From NCBI GenBank assembly GCA_922989275.2, contig OV277858.1, positions 13,229,027-13,293,026 of the forward strand: a DNA stretch of 64,000 nt, read 5' to 3'. Shown here in pieces: positions 22,091-32,110 of this stretch. Position 1 is the first letter of the stretch; each line of letters opens with the position of its first letter. The DNA comes from Gari tellinella (lineage: Eukaryota; Mollusca; Bivalvia; Cardiida; Psammobiidae). The position numbers and the translations under genes are program-made. The notes under the pieces were generated by a model that saw nothing but the letters and a program-made list of their open reading frames with translations, was not told the DNA's origin and searched no databases.

Positions 22091-23215
22091 AGGTCAAGTA
22101 ATATTTTTTTCAGCAAATTTGGTGAAGATCCAATTAAAACTGTTTGAGTCAGAAAGCTGACAAGCCTGTAGTATGCAATTTATAATCATTCAAGGGCAAT
22201 AACTCCAACATGCCTTGTGAGATTTTAGTAGTTAACATGATTGACCTAGATTTTTAATTAATACACATTTTCAACAAGTTTGGATAATATCACATAAAAA
22301 CTGTATGTGTAAGACAGCAAAAAATCTAAAACATTTATTTTTGACACTAAAAGGGCAAAAACTCAGACATACCTTTTACGATTTTAGTAGTATTCAAACC
22401 AAACCTTGATTTTATATAAATTACCATTTTCAGCAAGTTTGGTGAAAATCAATAAATATGTATTTGTGTTAGAGAGCAAAAAATGCTGTAACAGTAATTT
22501 TTTAATACTTAAATGGCAAAAAATCAGACATGTCACATGCAAGTTTAGCAGTATTCTAAAAAGGCTAAAAACAGTCATTTTAATACATCAAGGGAAAAAA
22601 ACTCAAATATGCCACATGCGATTTTAGTAATAATCAAACTAGACCTAAATTTTATATAAATAAACATTTTCAGCTATTTTGGTGAATATCCGATAAAAAC
22701 TTTGTGTGTTAGAGTGCAAAAATGACTGAAACAGTCATTTTTCATTCATAAACAGGCAATAACTCAGATATACCTTAAGCGACTTTAGAGGTATTTAAAC
22801 TAAACCTTGATTTTATATTAATAAACAATACGTCGTATCAGCAAGTTTTGTGAATATCAAATAAAAAGTATTATGTTAGAGGGCAAAAAGTGCGGAAACT
22901 GTCATTTGAATACTTATGGGGCAAAAAACTCAGACATTCCACATACGATTTTAGTAGTAATCAATATGGACCTAGATGTCAATAAACATGTTGAGCAAGT
23001 TTGATAAATATCCGATAAAAACTGGTTGTGTTAGAGTGCAAAAAAAGTGCTGAAACAGTCAATTTTTAATACAAAAAGGGCAAAATGTCTTACATGCCTT
23101 ATTCGATTTAAGTAGAAATTAAACTGTACATAGATTTTATATAAAATAACATTTAATGCAAGTTTGGTGAAGATTCAATAAAAACTCTTAGTGTAAGAGA
23201 GCGAAAAGGCCTGAA
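22091..23215 (-). repeat. 160 bp tandem repeat, inverted array (about 7 units)
   Basis: The landmark GTTAGAGNGCAAAAA (or GTAAGA variants) occurs near 22307, 22466, 22706, 22871, 23030 and 23191, giving a 159-165 bp period with one 240 bp interval. The repeat is the complement of the units at 21630-22090: TTTCAGCAAGTTTGGTGAA matches TTCACCAAACTTGCTG. Divergence between units is considerable. Confidence 0.85.
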
Positions 23216-23454
23216 ACACCGTTGTGACGAAATGTGACTCATTTTATAGCAATATCGTAGTTCGTTGCACCCCTGTGATATTGATCCCAGCTGTTCCACG
23301 TGACACTAATCCGTGTGGTAATATTTATTTCAGACGTTTTACTTTTGGTTTGTTATGGTTTTTAAATCGCCCTTTTGGTGATTTAGGTCTGTCTTCAACA
23401 TTTCATGGATCAGTTTAGCCCATCAGAGTGTCCATGCATTATTATTAACCATTA

Positions 23455-24760
23455 TTGTATTTCGGACATTAAAAAAAGGTCTGAAAACACAATGGGACTT
23501 TAATGACAAAACAATTACACTCATAAATATTTATGGCCCAAATTCGGACGATACTTAAATACTTGAAAACCTTGAATACTACCTTAACAACAACAATGAA
23601 AAAACCTTCATCAATAGAGGAGACTTCAATATGGTCATAAATGAAAGCGTAGACAAGAGAATTGAAACAGAAACACTCGTTCAAAAGGTAAATATAAAAC
23701 ATGGCTACAACACTGACCATTCCCTAATAAATATATATGCAAATCTGTCAAATGTCGATAGAGTACCTTGAACCTGTAAACTAAACAATTTCATTAATTT
23801 AGAAACAGAATGCCAAAACCAAATCGAAAGAAGCATAGATGATATAGCAGACATAAATAAAAAAACGAGTCGGAACACACTATGGAAGCTTATCAAAGGG
23901 ACAATCAGAAACGATATAATTAAATATACAAGTGCAAAAAAGAAAAAAAAGAAACAGAATATGAAAACAAACTACAAAATGAAATATTAAATGCGGAAAA
24001 TGCAATTGCGAATACAAGAAACACCATAAAACTAGAAGTCCAAAAACTTAAATTAAAACACAATTAGATTTAGAATTAGATAAGGTAATAGAAAACAAAC
24101 TAAAAGGAATTATAATTAGAGCAAAAGCCATCGAGATAGAATTGATTAAAAAAAACTAAAAAAATACTTTGCTACTTTAGAGAAAAAAGCTGAATTTTAA
24201 ATTATTTCTCAGTTAAAAAGCAAACGAGAAATTAAGAGCGACACAAACACATTTTTACTCTACTCCTTACAAAAAAAAAACCTGACACATCATCGGTAGA
24301 CGTTTACAAAAAAAACATAAAAAAACTGAGCGACCACGACAAGAAAATATGCGAAGGATTTTAAACCGAATACGAGTGCGCACAAGCTCTTACAAAAATA
24401 AAAAAAAATAAAAAAAAAACGTCTAGGATCAGACGGTATATTTGTAGAATTGTATGAAATATTGTGGAGAGTCATCAAAAAATACTACGTTATGTTAATT
24501 TATTACTCCTTTAAAGATAAAAATCTAACGGAACTCTAAAACGCTCCTCACCAAACCCGATAAAGATGTGTCCCTGTTAACAAACTGGCGACCTATATGT
24601 CTATTACACATAGACTATAAAATAGTAACAAAATCCATAGCTAACAGAATGAAGAAATTTTCGAAAAACATAATTGACAAACAGGTTTTCATAAGAGGAA
24701 GAAATACAGGCGAAATTATAAGAATAATTAGTGATCTATTCTAACACGACTGGAAACCAA
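23455..24760 (+). pseudogene. L1/Tx1-type LINE: endonuclease end and reverse transcriptase start, decayed
   Basis: In broken frames one reads TITLINIYGPNSDD, then GDFNMVINESVDKR (the GDFN motif), a TDHSLINIYANLSNVDR region, a long Lys/Asn-rich linker, then SLITPIPK-like remains, LLTNWRPICLLHIDYKI and NRMKKFSKNIIDKQVFIRG. These are the characteristic L1/Tx1 order (GDFN, then K-x-N-W-R-P-I-S-L, then Q-x-G-F-I-x-G-R). Numerous stops and A-run frameshifts are present. It continues the piece at 20670-20950. The later RT motifs are missing. Confidence 0.75.
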
Positions 24761-24996
24761 CGACATATAGACAAAGAATACCGAGAAACGTATATAACGT
24801 CGCAATAATGAACTGCACGCGCGGCGTTTCCATCCCCTGTTCCATTTGCCCCATACGTGTAATACATAAATAGTATTTTTATAATAAAAATCGCGTTAGA
24901 ATTAAAATTTGTTATTTCTTAATTCTAACACGATTCGAAACCTACGGCATATAAACAAAGAATACCGAAAAACGTATATAACGTCTCAATAATGAA
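24741..24996 (+). repeat. Pair of 75 bp direct repeats
   Basis: TTCTAACACGACTGGAAACC...GTATATAACGTCGCAATAATG at 24741-24812 is repeated with about six differences at 24922-24996. The two flank a segment of about 110 bp containing GCACGCGCGGCG. This could be a local duplication around an insertion, but I cannot assign the enclosed DNA. Confidence 0.7.
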
Positions 24997-25190
24997 CAAT
25001 AATAAATACAAACGACTCAAGCAGGAAACGCTACACAAACAATACATCCATCTCTCAAGCAGAACACACATACAGTCGTACCATAACAAACACACACACA
25101 CACACGCAAAATCCCATTCCATCATCTACACACTAAATAGAAAACAACACGTAAGACAAACATTAGCAAAGTTAACCCGACAAAATAAGC
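24996..25190 (+). repeat. Dispersed repeat R3, copy 1 (second copy at 42731-42918)
   Basis: The blocks AATAAATACAAACGACTCAAG, ACACAAACAATACA, CTCAAGCAGAACACAC, ACCATAACAAACA plus (AC)n, TTCATCTACACACTAAAT-type and AAAGTTAAC recur in the same order and orientation at 42731-42918. It has no coding signal of its own. It lies between two L1-type LINE pieces here and directly after a minisatellite there. Confidence 0.8.
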
Positions 25191-25204
25191 AGGCACACAA
25201 TAAA

Positions 25205-25965
25205 ACTAGATAATATGAATGGAGGATTGAAAATGATAGATATTAACCTTTTTATCAACGCATTAAAATGTAATTCGGTAGAAAGAATTATAGAGGAACA
25301 TAATAACGGTCGCTGGGAACAGCAATATGCTAAATTTTTAAACAAATATGGCGGGAAACTTATTTTCGAAAATGAACTAAATGAAACAGAACAGAATGTT
25401 CGAATGAAGTACTTTTCTAAAAGAAATTATGATTTCATGGATACAAATAAAGGATGACATAAATATTACAAAAATTAGCACAAAATTTAAAGGAACAACA
25501 AACATTTATTTATCCTAAACAAAACTGTATTTAGAAAGCAGTGGTTCAAAACAGGAATTAAACAAATTAGAAATTAGTGACATATATGTCTATAAAACAA
25601 AAAATAATTTTATAAGTATGAAACCCTAAACGAATTATACAATCAAACTGAAAATGAGATTTTCTTTTATAATCAATTAAAGTCCTGTATACCAAAACAA
25701 TGTAGAAATAAATTAAAACATATGAATGATGCAATACAACAAAATGAAACCCTACTGCAAAAGCTGCTAAAACTAAACAATCACATAAATGCTTACTCAA
25801 TATTCAGGTAAGAACTCAAATTTGACAAGCCAAAACCACACAAAAATTGGGAACAGAACTTAGCCAATACATAAATTAATGGGATAAATGCCTACAAAAA
25901 CATATAAACCTCAACAAATGACAATACATTCATAAACTTCCAGTACAAATTCATGAATAGTGGTA
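25205..25965 (+). pseudogene. L1/Tx1-type LINE: post-RT region, decayed
   Basis: The first open piece begins MNGGLKMIDINLFINALKC, a hallmark just after the RT domain of L1/Tx1 proteins, and continues KRIIxEHNN-like, KFLNKYGGKLIFE. After several stops, YETLNELYNQTENEIFFYNQ and KSCIPKQCRNKLK follow in order. About 80 codons are open (25215-25457). The piece is collinear with those at 20670, 23455 and 27010. It is presumably the same element, in which much of the RT itself has been lost. Confidence 0.75.
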
Positions 25966-25997
25966 ACCCAACAAACACACCATTTATGGAATATAAC

Positions 25998-26114
25998 AAG
26001 AGGTTATTTAACAGTGTTGAGTACAATACTGAATTCTATTGGACGAGTACACAGCAGTCATAATCCAATATGGATTATGACTGCTGTGTTCTCAACACTG
26101 TTAAATTACCTCTT
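25998..26114. repeat. Quasi-palindrome within the LINE remnant
   Basis: Outer arms 25998-26021 and 26091-26114 (AGAGGTTATTTAACAGTG and its near complement) enclose a perfect inner palindrome at 26049-26089. That has 19 bp arms (ACACAGCAGTCATAATCCA and its complement) and a 3 bp loop. The left side has about 27 extra bp between the two arms. This looks like a template-switch inverted duplication. Confidence 0.85.
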
Positions 26115-26149
26115 TATTTCACACCATAAAGTTATAAAATGACAAAAGA

Positions 26150-27005
26150 AACCACATGCATTTTTTCCTATTCATTCGAGCCTAGCCTTTGACCTTGACA
26201 TTCCAAAAACAAATTACTGATTTCCTTCCCTACATCGGCCCTCCCCTTACAACCAGTATTTCTATTTAATATTTCTATAACCGTCTACACGTATCATTTT
26301 GCATAATTTTCTGTTCTAGATCTCATTTTTATTCATTTACTCCATCAATATACATTTTTTAAACACATTAAAGGTGTAACAGTCTAACAAAGGGCCGTTT
26401 TATAACGAAGTGTATGAATTACCTCCCTTTAATAGCGAAGAAACACCTACATTTATTCCTCAAAAGCATTTTTATATTTTTTCTTTTGTTTGTTATCGTT
26501 ATAAAAATTACTAATGTTTAGAATTTCAGTCCAATAAGCATACATTATCAATATGCTTTTTTAAAACATACACTCGGATAAACAAAAATTATATTCATAA
26601 CTTGGGAAAAAACTTAACGTCGAAACCGTTCTTTACTGTTATTGACGTTTCAACGTTAACGCGCCAAAACGTCTACAGTACTTTGTTATCGTTACGTCAT
26701 TAAATTAGATATTGCAAATGTACGCCAATTCTTATTCTTCCCTCCCTATAACGTCTCACTCCGAGCAACACACACTATGTGTCTCCAATTGGGTATCGTT
26801 GTAGAGATGGAGCAATGTAGCAGAAAAAGGTGAAATACCAAGGGAAGTTACTCTTTACAGAGTGTCGGAAGATTTGTCCAGTCCAATATGAAAAAATATA
26901 GATTTTTTGGATATAGGAAAGCTTTTTTAAATTCCGGTACAATATAGGGTTCTCTTGTACCGTCACGTGATAGAAATAGGGGTTGTCGATTGGTTTAATA
27001 GATGT
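26150..27005. other. Unassigned DNA between LINE pieces
   Basis: No family motif or repeat recognised. Confidence 0.35.
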
Positions 27006-27009
27006 AGGT

Positions 27010-27320
27010 GTGAAATAATATCAAATAACGTAATACATGCGAACAGTGCAATAAGCATTTAGAAACGATAAAACACCTATTCTGGGAGCACAATCATATA
27101 CAATATTGTTTGAATAACATATATAATTGGTTAGAAACCATTTTAAAAAAAAATTAGCTAAAAATATAAATTACCAAACAGTCACATTAGGAATAATAAA
27201 AACAGGAACACTATGACAGACCATGCAGATAACTATATAAATATATCTCGACCTCTTTTCCTTACATATCATATAAAAGCCTTTATTATATTCATAGTTC
27301 GTCGGATACGCGTCACTGTG
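27010..27320 (+). pseudogene. L1/Tx1-type LINE: C-terminal zinc-knuckle-like end
   Basis: The plus strand encodes CEQCNKHLETIKHLFWEH (a C-x2-C...H-LFW-E pattern), then YNWLETI and, in a shifted frame, a DHADNYI-type tail. This is the usual C-terminal Cys/His cluster of L1/Tx1 ORF2 proteins, with the last Cys replaced by His. It closes the broken element that starts at 20670. Confidence 0.75.
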
Positions 27321-27390
27321 TAAACGTATAGACATCGTACATACTACTGCACACCAAGGAGTTTGAAATGTAAATTCAATCGTGTGGAGT

Positions 27391-27905
27391 AACTTCAAAA
27401 CAACCCGTCCAAAAAACTTTAACCTGGTATTGCGTAGCAAAAACCCATGTTCAAAACATGTCAAATTGTGACAAAAAATAAAGTTATGTTTAGATTTCAA
27501 CTGCACAACATCAATGTTTGACCCCAAATAAACCTTCATACACAAGTGCAGCCCCCTAAAACAAGCATTTAGCTTAACACAACCCGTTCAAAAAATATAA
27601 CCTGGTGTTTTGTAGTCGAAAACCATAAGTCCAAAACATGTCAAATATTGACAATAAACAAAATTATTTTTAGATTTCAACAGCAGAACATCAATCCCCC
27701 TTACACAAGAATTAAACTTTAAGACAACCCTTCCAAACAATCTTAACCTGGTGTTTGGAAAACCACACCAAATCCAAAACATGTCAAATATTGACATTTT
27801 ATAAAATTTTAACTTCATAACATCAATGTTCGACCGATAATAACCCCCCATACTATATTTCAGCACCCTAGCACAACTTTTTAGCTTTAAAACAACCTGT
27901 CCAAA
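27391..27905. repeat. Degenerate tandem repeat, 145-180 bp period
   Basis: CAACCCGTCCAAAAAACTTTAACC-type starts occur at 27401, 27580, 27725 and 27893. Within units, AAAACATGTCAAAT, TTTAGATTTCAAC and AACATCAATG recur. The unit resembles neither the 160 bp family nor the LINE-A repeat. Confidence 0.8.
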
Positions 27906-28254
27906 AAACTTTAACCATGGCCACTCTCACGCTCACGCATGCTCATTCACGCTCACACTCGCGCCGGGGTATGACATTAGCTTTGATGTTCTACGAACAG
28001 GCGAACTAACAATGGGATCGTTTACCCTGGCTGCAAACATTATTTTGTTGTCGTTAAATTCAGGTGGCTTGCTTTACTAATTGCAAGATTAAATGCTGAA
28101 TGTTTTATTTTGCGTGTATGTGATTTGTGTTAATCCGCGACATCATGATTTGGCGTTGGCACTCATGTCACTTATTAAACTGCCATCAATACAATATTTA
28201 AGAATGCTGTCTTGGGCTAAAACTAAATTTGTGTCCAATTTAGTAACTGCCGCC

Positions 28255-28412
28255 GGTGTAACGCAGTAGAATGACCCACCCGTACAAAATGACCCGGGGT
28301 CCTTATACTACGTAGGGAAATGACCCCAGTCCGTAAAATAAGGACCCCGTCGACTTGTAGTAGAATGACCCCCCTCACGCAGAGGAATGACCCACATAGA
28401 GAAATGACCCCC
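28255..28412 (+). repeat. Left terminal repeat of the 28249-31515 element
   Basis: AATGACCC occurs at about 28270, 28288, 28319, 28364, 28386 and 28403, with AGGACCCC at 28340 and CTACGTAG at 28308. The clustered short motif is what subterminal transposase-binding repeats look like. Confidence 0.75.
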
Positions 28413-28435
28413 ACCTTTTCAGCTTAATTGCCGTT

Positions 28436-28640
28436 ACTGCTGCTGCTGTTTCTTCTACTACTACTGCTGTTTTTGCTGTTTGTGCTGCTGCTACTACTTC
28501 TGCTGCTGCTATTACTTCTGCAATTGTTGTTACTGCTGATACTACTACTACTTCCGATACTGTCGCTGCTGTATAACCCCTATTGCTGCTACTTATACGA
28601 CTATAACCGCTACTGCTACTATTACCTTTGTTTGCTTGAG
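28436..28640 (+). repeat. Imperfect CTG/CTA triplet repeat, left arm
   Basis: Mostly CTG, CTA and CTT triplets. It produces a leucine-rich open frame on the plus strand that is a by-product of the repeat and not evidence of a gene. Confidence 0.85.
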
Positions 28641-30589
28641 TGTGCTGGGTTTTAACGCACTGCGACGCTGAAGGGTCATATAAAGCCGATATATGTATAC
28701 TATATTTAGACGTGCAATGACCATACATACAAGTATGAAAACCTGAATATGCTTGTAGCACGGTTTGTCCACGAGTAATCTATAAACCTTTGTACAATGT
28801 ACATGGCTTTGTTCCAATGCATTCAAGACAACGCTCTCTTTTAAAATAGAGATTTGAAAGAATCAAATGATAAATAAAAGTTTATATAGAAACATCCATC
28901 TTTTGGAAAATGCATTTCATTTAATAATATTTAATAATACAGTGCTCCCTCTACATGAACACCTAAGTGGAGATAAATAGTATGAGTATTGTTCGGTGTG
29001 AGTTGTTATAGGGAGGGCAACTGGTTTACATCGCAAACAGCTTGAATCAAGATCAGACGCAGCGTAACGCGGTCTCTGATCTGGATTAAAACTGTTTGTC
29101 ACATTCTTGTTTTCTCTGTCCAAATGCCATTTATGTGACTTTGAGAAAAACAGAAAACGGTTTTGCAGACGTGAAATGTTGAACATATTTTGTCTTGTTT
29201 CATGAACAGTGACAAGCGTTGTTGTGATGAGGGAATCATTCTTGGGAGGCCCGCTGTACAGAGAGGGAGCCTTGACTGTACGTAGACATCTCACACCACT
29301 TGTACCTCCAAGATGCTGTCGGTTCATAACCGCAAGTGGAACATAGTAGACACATACCATAAACGAGCCTTCTAAGCTGAGGGTCTGACTCTACAATGTT
29401 CGTAACCAAACTTAAACAATATGCCAAATATTTATCTCTGACTTAGCCATGCTAGGTCACACTGTGTATACTTATACTTATGACCCATTGTCCATACTTT
29501 ATGAAGGAAAATGAAGGTCTGTATTCTACGTGAAAAAGCATCTCCAACTCTCACCACCCCTAATCGCGTATAACCATATCTGATCATGGAAAAAGCCATA
29601 TTATCACGTGCAACCCTACTGACAAGTATACTCGTCATTCTAAGACATTTCCTGACGACCTTTCGGTCATAACGCCTTGCCAGACAGTTTCCTTGCAAAC
29701 AGGATGGGTCTTGTGCACATGCAGGTAGCAAATAACCATTGAAGCGTCTCATGTGAGACCCGACCTTTATATTTGATAGTTTGGTTAGAAATAACCTGGA
29801 AAAGCCTCTAGAGCCTCACCAGGTAAAGTGAGATTGGTGTACCTGCCGCCAGCTTATGCTGCATACTTTTGCACGCCTATGGATGGGGGAACCCCATCAA
29901 TGGAATGAGGAAATATCTTTAAAACAATGTAGCTGGTGGGAATATAATTGTCATATTCAAACAATGTAGACCCGAAGAAAAATACCTTACCGTAGACGCG
30001 TGGTGATTTACGCTGGTCGCCATAATTATTGAACTTTGCGTGTCGTAGTGTTAGGACTAATGTTTATACTGCATAATACAATACTTACACATACCGGTAC
30101 TTCGCTCAGTAATTTTTATCAACACTGTTTAGATAAAAGATATTCCTGGTGAGTTTATTTGATTCTACGGTGACATTATTAAAAGGACTCGCATACATTG
30201 TTGGCATAAGAATGTAAACGTATGTCAAATGATTATATAAACAGTTACACACGTTAATATTAGTAAAGGATAAGAATTTATGCTAAAATTGCATGTTTAG
30301 CTCTGGCGGGATTCGAACTCTGGACACGCGTAAGAAAAAAAACTGACTCATACGTCTTAGCCACAAGGTCAACGAGTCATTCGTACCTATTTAACCTACT
30401 TTAGTGTACAGTGCATGAAAATACATTATTCTTTCCTATTTATGCCTGAGCGTACATAAAAGTTGCGAAATGGATTTCTTGCATTGATCGACGGAATAGA
30501 TTTTGCGAAAGATTTTTGAAGTCGTAAATGATTTTATTTATCTGGGCAAAGTGTTTAAGTGCATCGGGATGTTTGAGCTCATTCTATTT
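28641..30589. other. Centre of the inverted-repeat element, unassigned
   Basis: It holds a degraded TTAA-MITE hairpin (29040-29099: AAACAGCTTGAATC...GACGCAGCGTAACGCGG) and a tRNA-like repeat (30298-30465). Minus-strand open frames of 106-147 codons at 28917-29752 contain no known domain, and the first spans the MITE hairpin. Confidence 0.5.
30298..30465 (-). repeat. tRNA-like SINE/repeat R4, copy 1
   Basis: The reverse complement has TGGCTAAGACG (A-box-like) and GAGTTCGAATCCCGCCAGAGCT (B box and 3' end). The same 3' end with a small change (GTTCGAATCCCATCAGAGCT) occurs at 44680. The flank on the other side (AATACATTATTC...TTTATGCCTGAGC) also matches there. Two copies with shared flank make a tRNA-derived interspersed repeat likely. 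Confidence 0.65.
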
Positions 30590-31345
30590 TTACTTCGTCT
30601 ACTACTGCTATTGTAAAAAGGTGTTGTTCTAACACTAGCAGCAGTAGCAGCAGCCATAGTAGTAGTTATATTAGTAGCAGTTAAGTAGCAGTTCTAGTAG
30701 TAGTACATGTAGTAGAAATGGAGGCAGTGGTAGCAGTTGTAGTAGCAGCAACAATAGGAGGAGATTATCGGTAGGAGAAGAGGTAGTAGTAACAGTAGTA
30801 TTACCAACAACACCAGCATTATAACTATAAATGGTAGCAGTGGAAGCACTAGTAAAAGAAGCAGTAACAGGAGTAGAAATAGTAGTAGTTACAATAGAGG
30901 CAGCAACAGTAGCAGAAACAACTGCACCAGCAGCAGTAGAAGTAGTAGTTCCAGTAATAGCAGCTGTACAAAAAAGCAGTAGTAGTATCAGCAGCAAAAG
31001 AAGTAGTATATTATAAGTAGAGGTGCTAGGAGAAACAACAGTATTAGCAGCAGCAACATCATCAAAAAGAGTAGTATAATTGTAGTACATGTAGTTGTAG
31101 AAACAGTAGTCGTGGCATTAGTTACAGCAGCAGAAGCAAACACTGTTGTACTAGAAGTACTTGAAATTAGACATGGCATCAAAGTTGGTAATATATTCTT
31201 ACACGATAAAGAAACTGTACATTAGGTTTGAGGGACTTGTGGTATAATAATGGTGTTAGTATATTTGTATTAGAAGTAGTAGAGGTGATCTAAAAGCAAT
31301 AGCAGCAGCAGCAGTAGTACTAACAGATGTTGTATAAATAGTAAC
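30590..31345 (-). repeat. Imperfect CTG/CTA triplet repeat, right arm
   Basis: On the plus strand it reads AGC/AGT/AGA/ACA triplets, the complement of the left arm, and at about 750 bp it is much longer. Open frames on both strands rich in Ala/Val/Thr or Leu/Ser come from the repeat. Confidence 0.85.
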
Positions 31346-31365
31346 AACAACAGTGTAACAGAAAA

Positions 31366-31515
31366 AAGGGGGGTCATTTTCTACGGGGGTCGTTCCTCTG
31401 CGTGAGAGTGGGTCATTTTTCTACGTAGTAAAACGACCCGGGTCATTTTACTACGTAGTGAAATGACCCATTGGTCATTTCAGCAGGGGTGGGTCATTCC
31501 ACTGCGTTACACGGC
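31366..31515 (-). repeat. Right terminal repeat of the 28249-31515 element
   Basis: GGGTCATT or GGGTCGTT motifs occur near 31371, 31387, 31409, 31439 and 31490, with two CTACGTAG palindromes near 31421 and 31451. It ends with the complement of the left terminus. Confidence 0.75.
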
Positions 31516-31581
31516 AATTGTCGGTATTACTAATCGCTATTTGTGAACGAAGTATATGGATTTTATAACATGTGTTAAGTA

Positions 31582-32110
31582 TAGGTTAGACCATGGTTGC
31601 AAGCGAATAAACGATATAGTTCGAGGGGGCGTAGCCCCCGAGAACTATGTCGTTTATTCGCGCGCAACCATGGTCTAACCTATTTAGCACTGGCTTGGGC
31701 TCGAGGAAAACAAGAAAACCATTCGTTTCTGATTTCTGTTTTAGACGAAAAAGTCATCTTGATTGTAATATTTTACTAAAATGAAAGGTTATTTAAAATG
31801 ATAAGTTTGAGACATTAAGCATGCTTTAACACCAACATAAATAACGCTTATTGAAGCTCTATATGTAAGCACAATTCATTAGTAATTGTCTTTAAAGTCT
31901 AGGTCTCACTGTACATAATATAACGTCATGAAGCGTGTGCAGTTCACCTCTGACCTCAGCTAATTTTAGAATTGTGACGTCAAATTGCCTTGAGATGATG
32001 GAAGCTTGGAATAAGTGAACAGTTTGTTAGTTATTCCATGGTTTGTTGAAATAAACGATATATTCACAGGTTTTTGAGGCATCTGATTGGCCGAGAGCTC
32101 CAAGCCATGT
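31582..32110 (+). repeat. Dispersed repeat R2 (hairpin-headed), full copy 1
   Basis: It starts with a 101 bp near-perfect palindrome (31582-31682: TAGGTTAGACCATGGTTGC ... GCAACCATGGTCTAACCTA, centre GGGGGCGTAGCCCCC). About 430 bp of unique sequence follow, ending at CTCCAAGCCATG. The same 528 bp recur at 43105-43631 in the same orientation with few differences, and part of it is inverted at 16000-16333. Where the two copies end marks the element boundary: beyond it they share nothing. No coding domain is visible. Confidence 0.9.

Larger units (their letters stand above)
28249..31515. mobile_element. Large inverted-repeat element with subterminal GACCC motifs and triplet-repeat arms
   Basis: Both ends carry GTGTAACGCAGT(A/G)GAATGACCCACC in inverted orientation (28255 onward, and the complement up to about 31513). 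Each terminal segment of 150-165 bp is filled with AATGACCC or GGGTCATT motifs. Inside each is an imperfect CTG/CTA triplet-repeat stretch, again inverted relative to the other (28436-28640 and 30590-31345). The 2 kb centre has no recognised transposase. The architecture points to a non-autonomous DNA element with long TIRs. No clear target duplication was seen, so class is open. Confidence 0.7.

Noticed and set aside
25215..25457. Independent small 80-residue gene
   Set aside because: The sequence MNGGLKMIDINLFINALKC belongs to the post-RT region of an L1/Tx1 LINE, and the surrounding frames continue it.
28375..28761. Leucine-rich and Val/Ala-rich frames, also those at 30671-31090 and 30831-31182
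   Set aside because: Generated by imperfect CTG/CTA triplet repeats on either strand; no domain and no consistent start.
28917..29752. Minus-strand frames of 147 and 106 codons as a transposase of the large inverted-repeat element
   Set aside because: No DDE, HTH or zinc motif could be seen, and the first frame includes the TTAA-MITE hairpin.
31597..31779. Small protein conserved at 31597 and 43120
   Set aside because: Conservation reflects two copies of repeat R2. The frame spans the palindrome, and the copies differ after about 50 codons by a frameshift.
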